Positions 27,165-34,594 of a stretch of DNA of 34,765 nucleotides are shown here, in pieces (the first letter of the stretch is position 1; every line of letters starts with the position of its first letter). A program made the position numbers and the translations under genes. The notes beneath the pieces are model-generated. The model ran no database searches, had not been told where the DNA came from, and saw only the letters and a list, made by a program, of their open reading frames with translations. Source of the DNA: Pirellulaceae bacterium (GTDB lineage Bacteria; Planctomycetota; Planctomycetia; Pirellulales; Pirellulaceae); NCBI GenBank assembly GCA_025459265.1, contig JALOQX010000110.1:1-34765 (forward strand). Direction: 5' to 3'.

Positions 27165-27694
27165 CATTCCGGCGCTGGCTCGACTCCCGGTCGCACCGCC
27201 GGCTGCCCAGGGAAGTATCGGCACGTGCCTTAGATCTGCGCACGTGGGTGGACGTGGGCGTGACGGAGTTGCACGAGGGCCAGGCCGCAACCGGTCCTAA
27301 CCTGTTTCGAAATTGCATCTTGTTGCGCCATGCGGCGGCATCCGACGGCGAGTGCGGCGCGGTTGGCACGATGATTGCAACTGACGGCCAATCGTTGGCG
27401 AGCATGACTTCGAATTCCGCGGCCGGCGTCTGGCGTTGCCCAGTGCGCCGGCCAGGTATCGGCATATCGCGTGGCCCCCCTGAGCTGCCAGAAGGATGCC
27501 CCGACGGCCTGTGGCAGGTGAACGCCTTGCCCTGCCCAGGCCAGGGGTATCCTGCCCGGTGCGTAGGGCGCGGCAACCTTGCGGCTGTGCTGCGATGCCG
27601 GTAGATTCTACTTGCGAGCCCGCGGCCCGCGGCGCGGTGCGCCCAGTGCACGCGAGGGGCTTGGCCCAGCACGGAACGTGGAGCGGATTCGACC
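27165..27694. other. Long upstream region of the P-II gene
   Basis: About 530 bases without a supported gene. It contains the sigma-54 promoter (27364-27378), two CACGTG-centred sites upstream of it (27220-27229 and 27239-27248) and a weak second promoter, TTGCGG (27579-27584) and TAGATT (27602-27607) with 17-base spacing. From the sigma-54 start the leader would be about 305 bases, long for a P-II gene, and could hold extra control elements. Confidence 0.5.
27364..27378 (+). promoter_or_regulatory. Sigma-54 (RpoN) promoter upstream of the P-II gene
   Basis: TGGCACG (27364-27370), four bases, then TTGCA (27375-27379) is a complete match to the -24/-12 consensus, with the invariant GG and GC separated by ten bases. 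Start would be near 27390. Sigma-54 promoters need an enhancer-binding protein such as NtrC. Placement before a P-II gene fits nitrogen-controlled transcription. Confidence 0.75.
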
Positions 27695-28042
27695 ATGAAG
27701 TTCATCATCGCCGTCATTCAGCCGAGTCGTCTCGAAGATGTCAAAGCGGCCCTGACCGAGGTGGAGGTGTTTCGGCTGACGGTGATGGACTGCCAGGGAT
27801 TCGGGCGGCAGAAGGGCCACACCGAGACCTTTCGCGGTCACGAGCTGACGGTCAACCTGTTGCGCAAAGTTCAGCTGCAGATCGCCGTGAACGAAGCGTT
27901 CGTGGAGCCGACGATCCAGGCCATTTTGAAAGGCGCGCGGACGGGCGAAAAAGGTGAAATCGGCGACGGCAAGATCTTCGTCCTGCCGTTGGAAGACTGT
28001 CTGCGCATTCGGACCGGCGAACGCGGCTCGGAAGCCATCTGA
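27695..28042 (+). CDS. glnB: P-II nitrogen regulatory protein with altered T-loop
   Basis: 115 residues, near the usual 112. P-II trimers sense ATP/ADP and 2-oxoglutarate and bind nitrogen transporters and enzymes. Conserved are GFGRQKGHTE (35-44, including Q39), the B-loop/C-terminal TGEKGEIGDGKIFVLP and RIRTGERGSEAI. With no gap against E. coli GlnB up to position 51, the uridylylated Tyr51 is Leu51 and position 49 is His (H-E-L instead of A-E-Y). Y46 is F46. Covalent modification at Tyr51 is therefore impossible. The ATG is at 27695. The gene is single in the window, with no amtB or glnA beside it; GlnB versus GlnK cannot be decided. Confidence 0.93.
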   Translation: MKFIIAVIQPSRLEDVKAALTEVEVFRLTVMDCQGFGRQKGHTETFRGHELTVNLLRKVQLQIAVNEAFVEPTIQAILKGARTGEKGEIGDGKIFVLPLEDCLRIRTGERGSEAI

Positions 28043-28054
28043 TCGGCCCGCCAC

Positions 28055-29083
28055 TCACACGTCGTACGCGTCCACAAATGGACTGCGACCTCTGGGCATC
28101 CACTTGGCCATGGCGATCCCCAGGAAGTACAGGAGAGACAGTGGGAAGGCCATCAACAACATGCTCACCGGATCCGCCGGCGTGAGCACCATCGAAATGA
28201 CGAAGATGACCAGGATCGAAATCCGCCACTTCTCGATGTAGGCCTGAATCGAGAAGATGCCCACGCGGTTCAGGAAGAACATCACCAGCGGCAGCTGGAA
28301 CGCGATGCCGAACCCGAGCGGCAGGAAGAGCACGAACCCGACCCATTCGCTGATCCGCAGCTCAGCCTGAATGTTCAGCGCGCGGTTGAAGCCGAAGAGA
28401 AACGCCAGCACGTAGTCAAACGCGAAGAAGAAGGCCAACAGGGCGCCGGACCAGAACAACGCCAGGCTGATGGGCAGGAACAAGTGCACGTAACGCTTCT
28501 CGTGCGGGTACAACCCGGCGGCGACGAACGACCACAACTGCCAGAAGATGTACGGGCTGGCGATCAGCAGGCCGGAGAAGAAGGCGGCCTTGAGCCAGAT
28601 CATGAACGGCTCCTGGGAACTCATCGCGCGGACCTCCGTGTCGGCCTTCCGCCAGATCCGCGCTTTGACGAAGTCGTTGCTCGGCGGCGGCAGAGACGCC
28701 GTGGCGGCCGCGCTCTCTGCCGCTGCGGCGGGTGCTTCCCCCGTCGCTCCCGCGGCCAGCCGCTGGAGCACCTCCCGCTCCAGGTAGATATCCTCAAACA
28801 GCAGCCGCTCGCGACTCATGAACTCCTTCAGGTCCTCCGACACGTTGGCGCCGTAGAGGGCGACCAGCCGTTCTTCCGACAGGATCTCGTAATGCACGGC
28901 CAACGCCCGCGTCAGCGGAACGGTAATCCACTGCACGACGAACTTCGCGATCAGCAGGCCGATCAGGAACCCGACGACCAGGCCGATGACCGAGCGGAAG
29001 AGGGCCAGCCGCAGCTCGTCCAGATGCTCGCCGAAGGTCATCGTGGTACCTTCGAACAAGTCTTCCTCGCGGGTTTTCGACAT
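28055..29083 (-). CDS. tatC: Twin-arginine translocase subunit TatC, with long first periplasmic loop
   Basis: 342 residues from the ATG at 29083, against about 250 for E. coli TatC. Six membrane helices can be drawn (first 27-50, second about 162-184). Conserved functional points are HLDELR (20-25, signal-peptide binding face), VPL (55-57), SQEPF (156-160) and LYPHEKR (191-197). Between VPL and SQEPF lie about 100 residues, roughly 80 more than in E. coli, with an Ala/Pro-rich central part. It should be the receptor for Tat substrates such as the carbonic anhydrase encoded in this window. No tatA or tatB is nearby. It ends 12 bases from the convergent P-II gene. Confidence 0.93.
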   Translation of the reverse strand: MSKTREEDLFEGTTMTFGEHLDELRLALFRSVIGLVVGFLIGLLIAKFVVQWITVPLTRALAVHYEILSEERLVALYGANVSEDLKEFMSRERLLFEDIYLEREVLQRLAAGATGEAPAAAAESAAATASLPPPSNDFVKARIWRKADTEVRAMSSQEPFMIWLKAAFFSGLLIASPYIFWQLWSFVAAGLYPHEKRYVHLFLPISLALFWSGALLAFFFAFDYVLAFLFGFNRALNIQAELRISEWVGFVLFLPLGFGIAFQLPLVMFFLNRVGIFSIQAYIEKWRISILVIFVISMVLTPADPVSMLLMAFPLSLLYFLGIAMAKWMPRGRSPFVDAYDV

Positions 29084-29254
29084 GGTAGCGCAAGCAGAAT
29101 CGTACGGGCGTGCAGGGAGAGACCACGCGAGTTGGCCATGGCCGCCCGAAGGCCCCGACCAGCGCGTATGATAGCAGGCGTGTCCGGGTGCCACAAGCGA
29201 CGGCGCTCCCGCGCCGCGCTCGACCGCCGGTGTACGGCAGGAGGAACTGCGAAC

Positions 29255-30202
29255 ATGCATGCGGACTATCCGCTTCGATTTGATCCGATCTGGCGTCGTT
29301 ACCTGTGGGGGGGCCGCCGGCTGGAAACGATGCTCGGCAAGCGGCTCCCACCGGGCGACGACTACGCTGAAAGCTGGGAGATCGTGGACCATGGGACCGA
29401 CCAGAGCCGCGTGATGGCCGGACCGCTGCGGGGGAGGACGCTGCGTGAACTGGTCCGCGAGTGTGGCGACGAGCTGCTCGGCGCGGCCGCGTCGTACGCC
29501 CAGTTCCCGCTGCTGCTGAAGTTCCTGGACGTGCATGTGCGCACATCACTCCAAGTGCATCCGGACGATGCCTACGCGTCGCGGTTGGAACCCCCGGACC
29601 GCGGCAAGACGGAAGCGTGGTTCGTGCTGCATGCGGAACCCCACAGTCGAATTTATGCCGGCCTGCGACCGGGAGTGGACCGGCCGGAACTGTCTGCCCG
29701 CATCGCCAGCGGTGACGCCGACCGCTGCCTCGAGAGTTTTGAGCCCGCCGTCGGCGCCTGCGTGCTGATCCCCGCCGGCACGGTGCACGCGCTGGGCGAT
29801 GGCTTGGTGGTGGCCGAGGTGCAGCAGTCGAGCGACACGACGTTTCGGCTCTTTGACTGGAACCGCCTCGGCCGCGACGGCCGCCCACGCCCGCTGCACG
29901 TGCAGGAATCGTTGGACGTCATCGACTTCCATGCCCGCGCGCCGCGCCCGGTGGCGCCGCAGCAGACCGGGGTGTCTCACGTGCAGCGGTTAGTCGCCTG
30001 TGACAAATTCACCATTGATCGGTGGACCATCACTGCGGATGAGCCGTTGGGTGGCGACGGCCGCTGCCACCTGATCGTGTGCCGGCCGCCGCCCCGCGGC
30101 GTGCGGTCGCACCGCGCGGGAGGACCGTGTTTCTGGATATCTGTCCGGCCGAATGAGCGCCCGCAGGGGAGCGAGTGCTTTGTCAACCCATCCCGAGATT
30201 AA
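29255..30202 (+). CDS. manA: Mannose-6-phosphate isomerase, class I, with disrupted 3' end
   Basis: 315 residues as read, from the ATG at 29255 (AGGAGG at 29239-29244). It interconverts mannose 6-phosphate and fructose 6-phosphate. Zinc ligands Q100, H102 (LQVHPDD), E120 (KTEAW) and H178 (GTVHALGDG) are all present, as is the HVQESLDVIDF segment. After RCHLIV (about 30079) the reading frame loses family likeness. A different frame from 30082 to a stop at 30154-30156 gives a family-like end (PRGRTVFLDICPAE). The simplest reading is a deletion of about 80-90 bases, not a multiple of three, removing part of the C-terminal cupin. The frame as read continues into an inverted repeat and stops at 30202. 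Confidence 0.82.
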   Translation: MHADYPLRFDPIWRRYLWGGRRLETMLGKRLPPGDDYAESWEIVDHGTDQSRVMAGPLRGRTLRELVRECGDELLGAAASYAQFPLLLKFLDVHVRTSLQVHPDDAYASRLEPPDRGKTEAWFVLHAEPHSRIYAGLRPGVDRPELSARIASGDADRCLESFEPAVGACVLIPAGTVHALGDGLVVAEVQQSSDTTFRLFDWNRLGRDGRPRPLHVQESLDVIDFHARAPRPVAPQQTGVSHVQRLVACDKFTIDRWTITADEPLGGDGRCHLIVCRPPPRGVRSHRAGGPCFWISVRPNERPQGSECFVNPSRD

Positions 30203-30218
30203 GCGTTGACAAAGCACT
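30174..30218. repeat. 14-bp perfect inverted repeat over the manA 3' end
   Basis: AGTGCTTTGTCAAC (30174-30187) and its exact complement (30205-30218) enclose a 17-base spacer containing the manA stop as read. It could act as a terminator (no T-run) or be a dispersed repeat. The rest of the gap to the lipoprotein holds a 7-bp hairpin TGCTGTC-GGT-GACAGCA (30367-30383). Confidence 0.8.
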
Positions 30219-30433
30219 AGGGGCCGACGCGGCCAGCACGGTGCGGGCCATCGCAGCTTGCCCGATGCGCGCGGCCAGACCACTCCGCTCGGCGCAACTT
30301 CCGCAGAACCGACAGCTTGCCCCGTCTCGCCGCCCGCCGCTCAAGTTGCCTCGGTCCGCCCGACGATGCTGTCGGTGACAGCACGACGGCGAAATCAGCG
30401 GCGATTCGCCTTCTGCCCGGGCGCGACCCGCCC

Positions 30434-30439
30434 TATAAT
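30434..30439 (+). promoter_or_regulatory. TATAAT -10 element before the lipoprotein gene
   Basis: A perfect TATAAT ends 20 bases before the ATG at 30460. The expected -35 place (TTCTGC, 30411-30416) is a poor match. The transcript would start near 30446 with a leader of about 14 bases that just contains the ribosome site AGAGGA (30446-30451). Confidence 0.45.
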
Positions 30440-30459
30440 CCCGCGAGAGGATGAGACAC

Positions 30460-30717
30460 ATGGATGTGCGGACGGGATGGAAGCTGGCAGCAATCGCCTG
30501 CGGTGCATTGTGGCTGACCGGCTGCCGAACGGACGGCCGATTGCTGCCTCCCGCCGGCACGATCGAGAAGCAGCGGTTCAACAGCACCGTGTTTGATCCG
30601 TATACGGACAACGACATCGGCCCGGAGGTCGTGGGCGGTCGTCCCAAGGACTTCCAGAAGCCGCTGCCCGACCCCGATCGTAGCCGCCTGCTACGCAAGG
30701 CTTGGGCACCGTTCTGA
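30460..30717 (+). CDS. Small conserved-looking lipoprotein
   Basis: 85 residues. The ATG at 30460 is chosen over 30451 because AGAGGA would overlap the latter. Positive n-region, hydrophobic core and lipobox L-T-G-C22 mark a lipoprotein, exported by Sec and lipid-anchored. The mature part is short and polar (STVFDPYTDNDIGPEVVGGR, then PKDFQKPLPDPDRSRLL). I recall small planctomycete secreted proteins with this DPYxDNDxGPEVVGxRP pattern, but no function. Transcription seems to be its own. Confidence 0.75.
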   Translation: MDVRTGWKLAAIACGALWLTGCRTDGRLLPPAGTIEKQRFNSTVFDPYTDNDIGPEVVGGRPKDFQKPLPDPDRSRLLRKAWAPF

Positions 30718-31086
30718 ATGCCTGCCCGACAACCTCCTGAGGGACCGGGAGGTCCGTCCTCCGGCGAGGTCTTGAAAAAGGCTCTCACACACACGTCCCG
30801 CCGGCTCTCGGGGCGGTCGGCCGCCTTCAGCCGCAGATCGACCGAAGGTCCCCATGAACCCACAAATAAGAGACGGCCTGGCGTTTGCCGCCGAGCACTG
30901 TGCGACGGGCTACACCAGCTTGGTGGTCATCCTGGTCTGGCCGCTCCTCATTTGTTGAAGTGGATGCAGCCGTGGCGTCGATGAAACCGACGACGCGCGA
31001 TGCGATCAAGGCGGCGCTCGCTGTCAGCTCGAACTCGACCCGTTGAATCCGAGCAGACCATCCTCCAGACCATCAGGACGACCAGA
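30718..31086. other. Intergenic region, no gene supported
   Basis: 369 bases between the lipoprotein and the third porin. A 5-bp hairpin GGACC-GGGA-GGTCC (30742-30755) lies just after the lipoprotein stop. A direct repeat CAGACCATC (31053 and 31065, roughly) is close to the porin ribosome site AGGA (31075-31078). The reading frame beginning at the lipoprotein stop has no ribosome site or family likeness. Confidence 0.4.
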
Positions 31087-32442
31087 ATGATGAGGCTGCA
31101 GAAGCTGTCATGGGTGTCGGTGGCCGCCTTCGCGTGCGTGCTACACGTGAGTCTCCCAACCGGCTGGGCCCAAACTGTCACGCGATTGAGCGATCTAGAC
31201 TCAGTCAACAGCGGGCATCCGCAGCCAGCACCGACGGTGCCGGTAGTGTTCCAAGACGAACCGCCGATTCCCGCGCCCGAGTTTGACCCACGGCAACCGC
31301 CTCCTGCGCCCCGCGCCGAAACGCGTCAGGTCGTGGAAGACGTGGCCGAAGAGCCCTGGACACTCTTTCGGCAAGACAACGCCTTCAAGGTGCATGGCTG
31401 GATTGCCGGTGGCATCACCGGCAATGCCCGCAACACCACTGGCCGCTTTAACGGGCCATTGTCCTTCAACGATCGACGTGACGAGCCGATGCTCAATCAG
31501 CTCTATACGGTAATTGAACGGCCACTGGATACGGAGAATGGCTGGGATATTGGCGGCCGTGCCGATCTGCTCTTCGGAACCGACTACATCTTCACGCAAG
31601 CCGCAGGGCTTGAAACGCGACGCGACTTCAGCCCGAAATGGAACAACCGCCGTTTCTACGGTCTCGCCATGCCGCAAATGTACTTGGAGGCGGGCTATGG
31701 TGACCTCTCGGTCAAGTTGGGGCACTTTTACACGATCCTCGGCTATGAGGTCGTCACCGCTCCGGACAACTTCTTCTACTCGCATGCCATCACGATGCAG
31801 TACGCCGAGCCGTTCACGCAAACCGGCGGCCTCGGGACGTGGAACGCCAACGACAACTGGACTTTCTCCGCCGGCCTCGTCGATGGCTGGGATAAGTTCG
31901 ACCCGCTCAGCAGCCGAGCCCAGTTCCTGGGAGGTGCCTCCTACACACCTGATCACGAGCAGTACTCGATCGTCTGTGCGGTCATTACGGGGGACGAAGA
32001 CGGGAGCGAGCTGCCGGTGATCGGCAACCGTACGCTCTATACCATCGTGTTCAGTCTCAACGTCACGGAGAACCTGCAGTACGTCATCGAACACGACCAT
32101 GGTATCCAGTCGGGTGTCGAGGACGGCACCTGGGAGTGGTACGGCGTCAATCAGTATCTGTTTTACACACTCAACGACCGCTGGAAGGCCGGTGTGCGCG
32201 GCGAGTGGTTCCGGGATGACGACGGTGTCCGAGTCGCTGCCGTCCGTGAATCGAACCTGACCTCGCCCGGCGGGTATCGTGGAAATTTCTTTGAGATGAC
32301 AGCCGGTCTGAATTGGCTCCCGACCTCAAACCTGACCCTGCGACCAGAGGTCCGTTGGGATTGGTTTGACGGGCAAGGAGAGCCATTTGACGGTCGTCAA
32401 AGCATGTTCACCTTTGGCGTGGACGCCGTATTGATCTGGTGA
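31087..32442 (+). CDS. Outer-membrane beta-barrel porin (BBP2/OmpL-like)
   Basis: 451 residues from the ATG at 31087 (AGGA at 8 bases). A signal peptide of about 29 residues ends PTGWAQ; then a Pro-rich linker (PPIPAPEFDPRQPPPAPRAE) and the barrel. Motifs in common with the second porin are KLGHFYTILGYEVV, NFFYSHA, YLFYTLNDRWKAGVRGEWFRD, and the closing RPEVRWDWF. The last residue is Trp, an aromatic end typical for Bam substrates. It probably forms an outer-membrane channel; the solute is unknown. It is closer to the second than to the first porin by motif likeness. Confidence 0.9.
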   Translation: MMRLQKLSWVSVAAFACVLHVSLPTGWAQTVTRLSDLDSVNSGHPQPAPTVPVVFQDEPPIPAPEFDPRQPPPAPRAETRQVVEDVAEEPWTLFRQDNAFKVHGWIAGGITGNARNTTGRFNGPLSFNDRRDEPMLNQLYTVIERPLDTENGWDIGGRADLLFGTDYIFTQAAGLETRRDFSPKWNNRRFYGLAMPQMYLEAGYGDLSVKLGHFYTILGYEVVTAPDNFFYSHAITMQYAEPFTQTGGLGTWNANDNWTFSAGLVDGWDKFDPLSSRAQFLGGASYTPDHEQYSIVCAVITGDEDGSELPVIGNRTLYTIVFSLNVTENLQYVIEHDHGIQSGVEDGTWEWYGVNQYLFYTLNDRWKAGVRGEWFRDDDGVRVAAVRESNLTSPGGYRGNFFEMTAGLNWLPTSNLTLRPEVRWDWFDGQGEPFDGRQSMFTFGVDAVLIW

Positions 32443-32521
32443 TCATGGCGTGTTCGCACCTGCCACCTGAAATGCCTCTCCCGTGTGAATTAATTTAGTC
32501 CTGTGGAGGGGGGGTTGGCTG
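32443..32521. other. Start of intergenic region after the third porin
   Basis: The 348-base gap 32443-32790 has an AT-rich island (GAATTAATTTAG, 32488-32499), unusual here, followed by GGAGGGGGGG (32505-32514). No terminator hairpin was found after the porin. The remaining part is covered by the doubtful small reading frame listed next. Confidence 0.4.
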
Positions 32522-32806
32522 ATGAGCGGCGCCGTGATCGGTAAAGACACCAGATTTGCGCGATCTGTTGGCGTCTCCGTGCGTACGAAACACGAAGCAG
32601 CTTATGTTGGTGTGTCGGGGGAGAAGGTTAGGATTGGCGTATTGATCCGGCCTTTCCCCGGAGTACTGTTAGCTGCAGCGTGTTTTTTCGGTCATGACGG
32701 CAGTGGCAGCCTCGTGATCGGGCCGTGTGGACGATACGTGACCGACTGGTCCGGTGACGGTAGCGACGTAAATTATTTGGGAGGTGCGACATGCGCAAAC
32801 GGCTGA
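32522..32806 (+). CDS. Doubtful small protein
   Basis: 94 residues. In its favour is a strong Shine-Dalgarno (GGAGG at 32505, spacing about 8-12) and a hydrophobic stretch (VLIRPFPGVLLAAACFFG). Against it: overlap of 16 bases with the next, better-supported gene, no recognisable family, and the ease with which open frames arise in this GC-rich DNA. I list it only because the ribosome site is good. Confidence 0.2.
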   Translation: MSGAVIGKDTRFARSVGVSVRTKHEAAYVGVSGEKVRIGVLIRPFPGVLLAAACFFGHDGSGSLVIGPCGRYVTDWSGDGSDVNYLGGATCANG

Positions 32807-33225
32807 CTGTCTGGATTGTCCTGACGGGATTATTGTCTTTGAGTGCCGCGGAATGGCTCGACGCGCAACCGCCGAATGCCTCCACTAAGTTCCGCGGGGA
32901 TTTCGGCCGTCCTTCGATGCGGAGTACCCCCCCACGGACCGTGCGTAACGTCCAAGTGCCGGCGGTTGCGTCGGCAAGCGACGCGGCCATCGAGTCCTAC
33001 TCTCTAGAACCGCTGCCTTTTGGGGTTGGTGATACCGTGACCGTCGTGCGGGATCGTGCCAACTTGCTTCGCGGAAAACGCGTCGTGGGATCGGTCGGCG
33101 AGGGGTCCGAACTGCGTGTCCTGAAGATCCGTGGTCCGTGGGTAGGCACGGTGGCGAGCGTGGATGGACGCGATCTCGGAGGTTGGGTGTGGTATAGCCA
33201 CGTGGCGCCGTTGCCTGTTGATTAG
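32791..33225 (+). CDS. Secreted SH3-like domain protein
   Basis: 144 residues from the ATG at 32791, preceded by GGGAGGTG. A signal peptide (MRKRLTVWIVLTGLLSLSAA) with cleavage near WLDAQ leads to a low-complexity stretch (25-65). The C-terminal 65 residues form an SH3-type barrel: GDTVTVVRDRANLLRGKRVVGSVGEGS, then LRVLKIRGPWVGTV and GWVWYSHVAPL. Such domains bind peptides or glycans in the envelope. The ligand is not predictable from the sequence. Confidence 0.75.
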   Translation: MRKRLTVWIVLTGLLSLSAAEWLDAQPPNASTKFRGDFGRPSMRSTPPRTVRNVQVPAVASASDAAIESYSLEPLPFGVGDTVTVVRDRANLLRGKRVVGSVGEGSELRVLKIRGPWVGTVASVDGRDLGGWVWYSHVAPLPVD

Positions 33226-33673
33226 GCGATTCTGGGGCGGAGGGTTCATTTCGTCACGGGAATTGGCTCATTCCTCCGCCGGTGGAATTAGCAATGCCTG
33301 AGATGAGTGTGTGGTCTTTGGGCAACCAAAGGCCACCTTTCCATTTCGTAACGCATTGAAGCCGCAGACCAGCGCCTCTCGTTACGTTGGGGACCCGTGC
33401 GGTGTCCTCCCCAAACAGATCCTGACCAACCTCACTCGCCATGATGCGCGCATAACAGGCAAAAGATGCTCGTTTCCTCGGCGTTCTAAGGACGCTCCCC
33501 GCGGTGTTCCGCGTTTGGTGTTGCGTCGTAAGTTGCTCTCTGGCAATAAACTGCGTCTGAAACCGGAACTTAGATCATCATTGGCATCGCGTTTGAGTTT
33601 CCATCGAACGGCTGCGCTTCGTGACAGGTCGAGTCAGCGCGGCTGAGAAACGATGCGAGTACGGGAGCGGCCA
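33226..33673. other. Intergenic region, lower GC, one hairpin
   Basis: 448 bases with no supported gene; the 111-codon frame from 33311 lacks a ribosome site and any family likeness. The only structure is the hairpin listed at 33311-33336. Base composition looks less GC-rich than the left half of the window. Confidence 0.45.
33311..33336 (+). terminator. 11-bp hairpin with GCAA tetraloop
   Basis: GTGGTCTTTGG (33311-33321) pairs with CCAAAGGCCAC (33326-33336), one G-U pair, around the GNRA tetraloop GCAA. It is followed by CTTTCCATTT, a weak T-rich tail. At 85 bases after the SH3-protein stop it is a plausible terminator for that gene. Confidence 0.55.
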
Positions 33674-34594
33674 ATGGGAATCTTGGGGCGCAGTTGCCGT
33701 CGTTACCGGGGTGGGTGTGAACTGGTAGCGTGGCTGGCATGGGTCGGAGGCTTGGTTGGCGCGGCTGGACAAACACGCGGCGATGAGGCCAATGGGCGAC
33801 GTGGCGCGGAAACCGCTCACGCGACTAACTTCATGGTGATTTCGCATCACGCCAGCTGGCAGGCAGCTCGTGTAGCGAAGGAGTGTGAACGGTTGCGTTC
33901 GACACTCTACAGACAGTGGTGCGTACCGGGTGAGGAAATCATCCCTGACTGGACGCCGCGAGCGATGATCGTCGTTCATCGTTCGGAGGGGGATTATCTG
34001 CGTGAAGTTGGCTGGAGGGCGGGCCTGACGCGAGGCGTATGTAGGGTTCAGGTGCGGGACGGTCAGGTTGTGAGTCGCCGCATTGACCTGATGGCTGATC
34101 CGGACACGGGTGAGTTGACCGCACTGGCCCACGAGCTGACGCACGCCATTCTGGCGGACTGTTTTCCGTCCCGTCGACTTCCGCGATGGGCCGATGAGGG
34201 GATTGCGCTGTGGGCCGATCAACCGCGTAAGAAAGGGTTGCATCGCCAGGCGGTGCACCGAGCAATCGAGCGTCAGAGCGCGCCAGCGATCGCCGACACG
34301 CTTCTGCGAACAGACTATCCCGCTGGCGACAAACTGCCGGTTTTTTGTGGTCAAAGCCTCATGTTGGTGGAATTCCTGGTGCAGCTCGACGAGCCGTCAC
34401 GAGTGGTGGAATTCACGCGGGTCGCGGTGGATCACGGTTACGACCGCGCGGCACAACAAGTCTACGGGTTGAACGGCATTGCCGACCTCCAGCAGCGCTG
34501 GTTGGCCCACGTTCGGCAGTCGGCAACTCGGCCTGTCCCGATCGATTATATGCGGGATCCCTTGCAGATGCCCACGCCGCGCAAGCGAACATGA
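33674..34594 (+). CDS. Secreted HExxH putative metallopeptidase
   Basis: 306 residues from the ATG at 33674 (GGGAG at 6 bases); an ATG 21 bases upstream has no site. The N terminus has arginines and a hydrophobic segment (about 16-33, LVAWLAWVGGLVGAAG), a probable signal peptide. HELTH (153-157) and, 18 residues later, E175 in WADEGIALWAD form the zinc-binding pattern of gluzincins (HExxH...E), as in peptidase MA-like/DUF1570-like proteins. Substrates are unknown. The C terminus is basic (PTPRKRT). Confidence 0.75.
   Translation: MGILGRSCRRYRGGCELVAWLAWVGGLVGAAGQTRGDEANGRRGAETAHATNFMVISHHASWQAARVAKECERLRSTLYRQWCVPGEEIIPDWTPRAMIVVHRSEGDYLREVGWRAGLTRGVCRVQVRDGQVVSRRIDLMADPDTGELTALAHELTHAILADCFPSRRLPRWADEGIALWADQPRKKGLHRQAVHRAIERQSAPAIADTLLRTDYPAGDKLPVFCGQSLMLVEFLVQLDEPSRVVEFTRVAVDHGYDRAAQQVYGLNGIADLQQRWLAHVRQSATRPVPIDYMRDPLQMPTPRKRT

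Noticed and set aside
27082..27717. 211-codon minus-strand frame over the P-II upstream region
   Set aside because: Covers hairpins and the sigma-54 promoter, no ribosome site, Arg/His/Pro-rich; better explained as noncoding.
30718..30984. 88-codon frame directly after the lipoprotein
   Set aside because: No Shine-Dalgarno of its own, composition unlike a protein, overlapping a small hairpin.
33311..33646. 111-codon plus-strand frame before the peptidase gene
   Set aside because: No ribosome site, starts inside a hairpin, Arg/Ser/Leu-rich with no known pattern.
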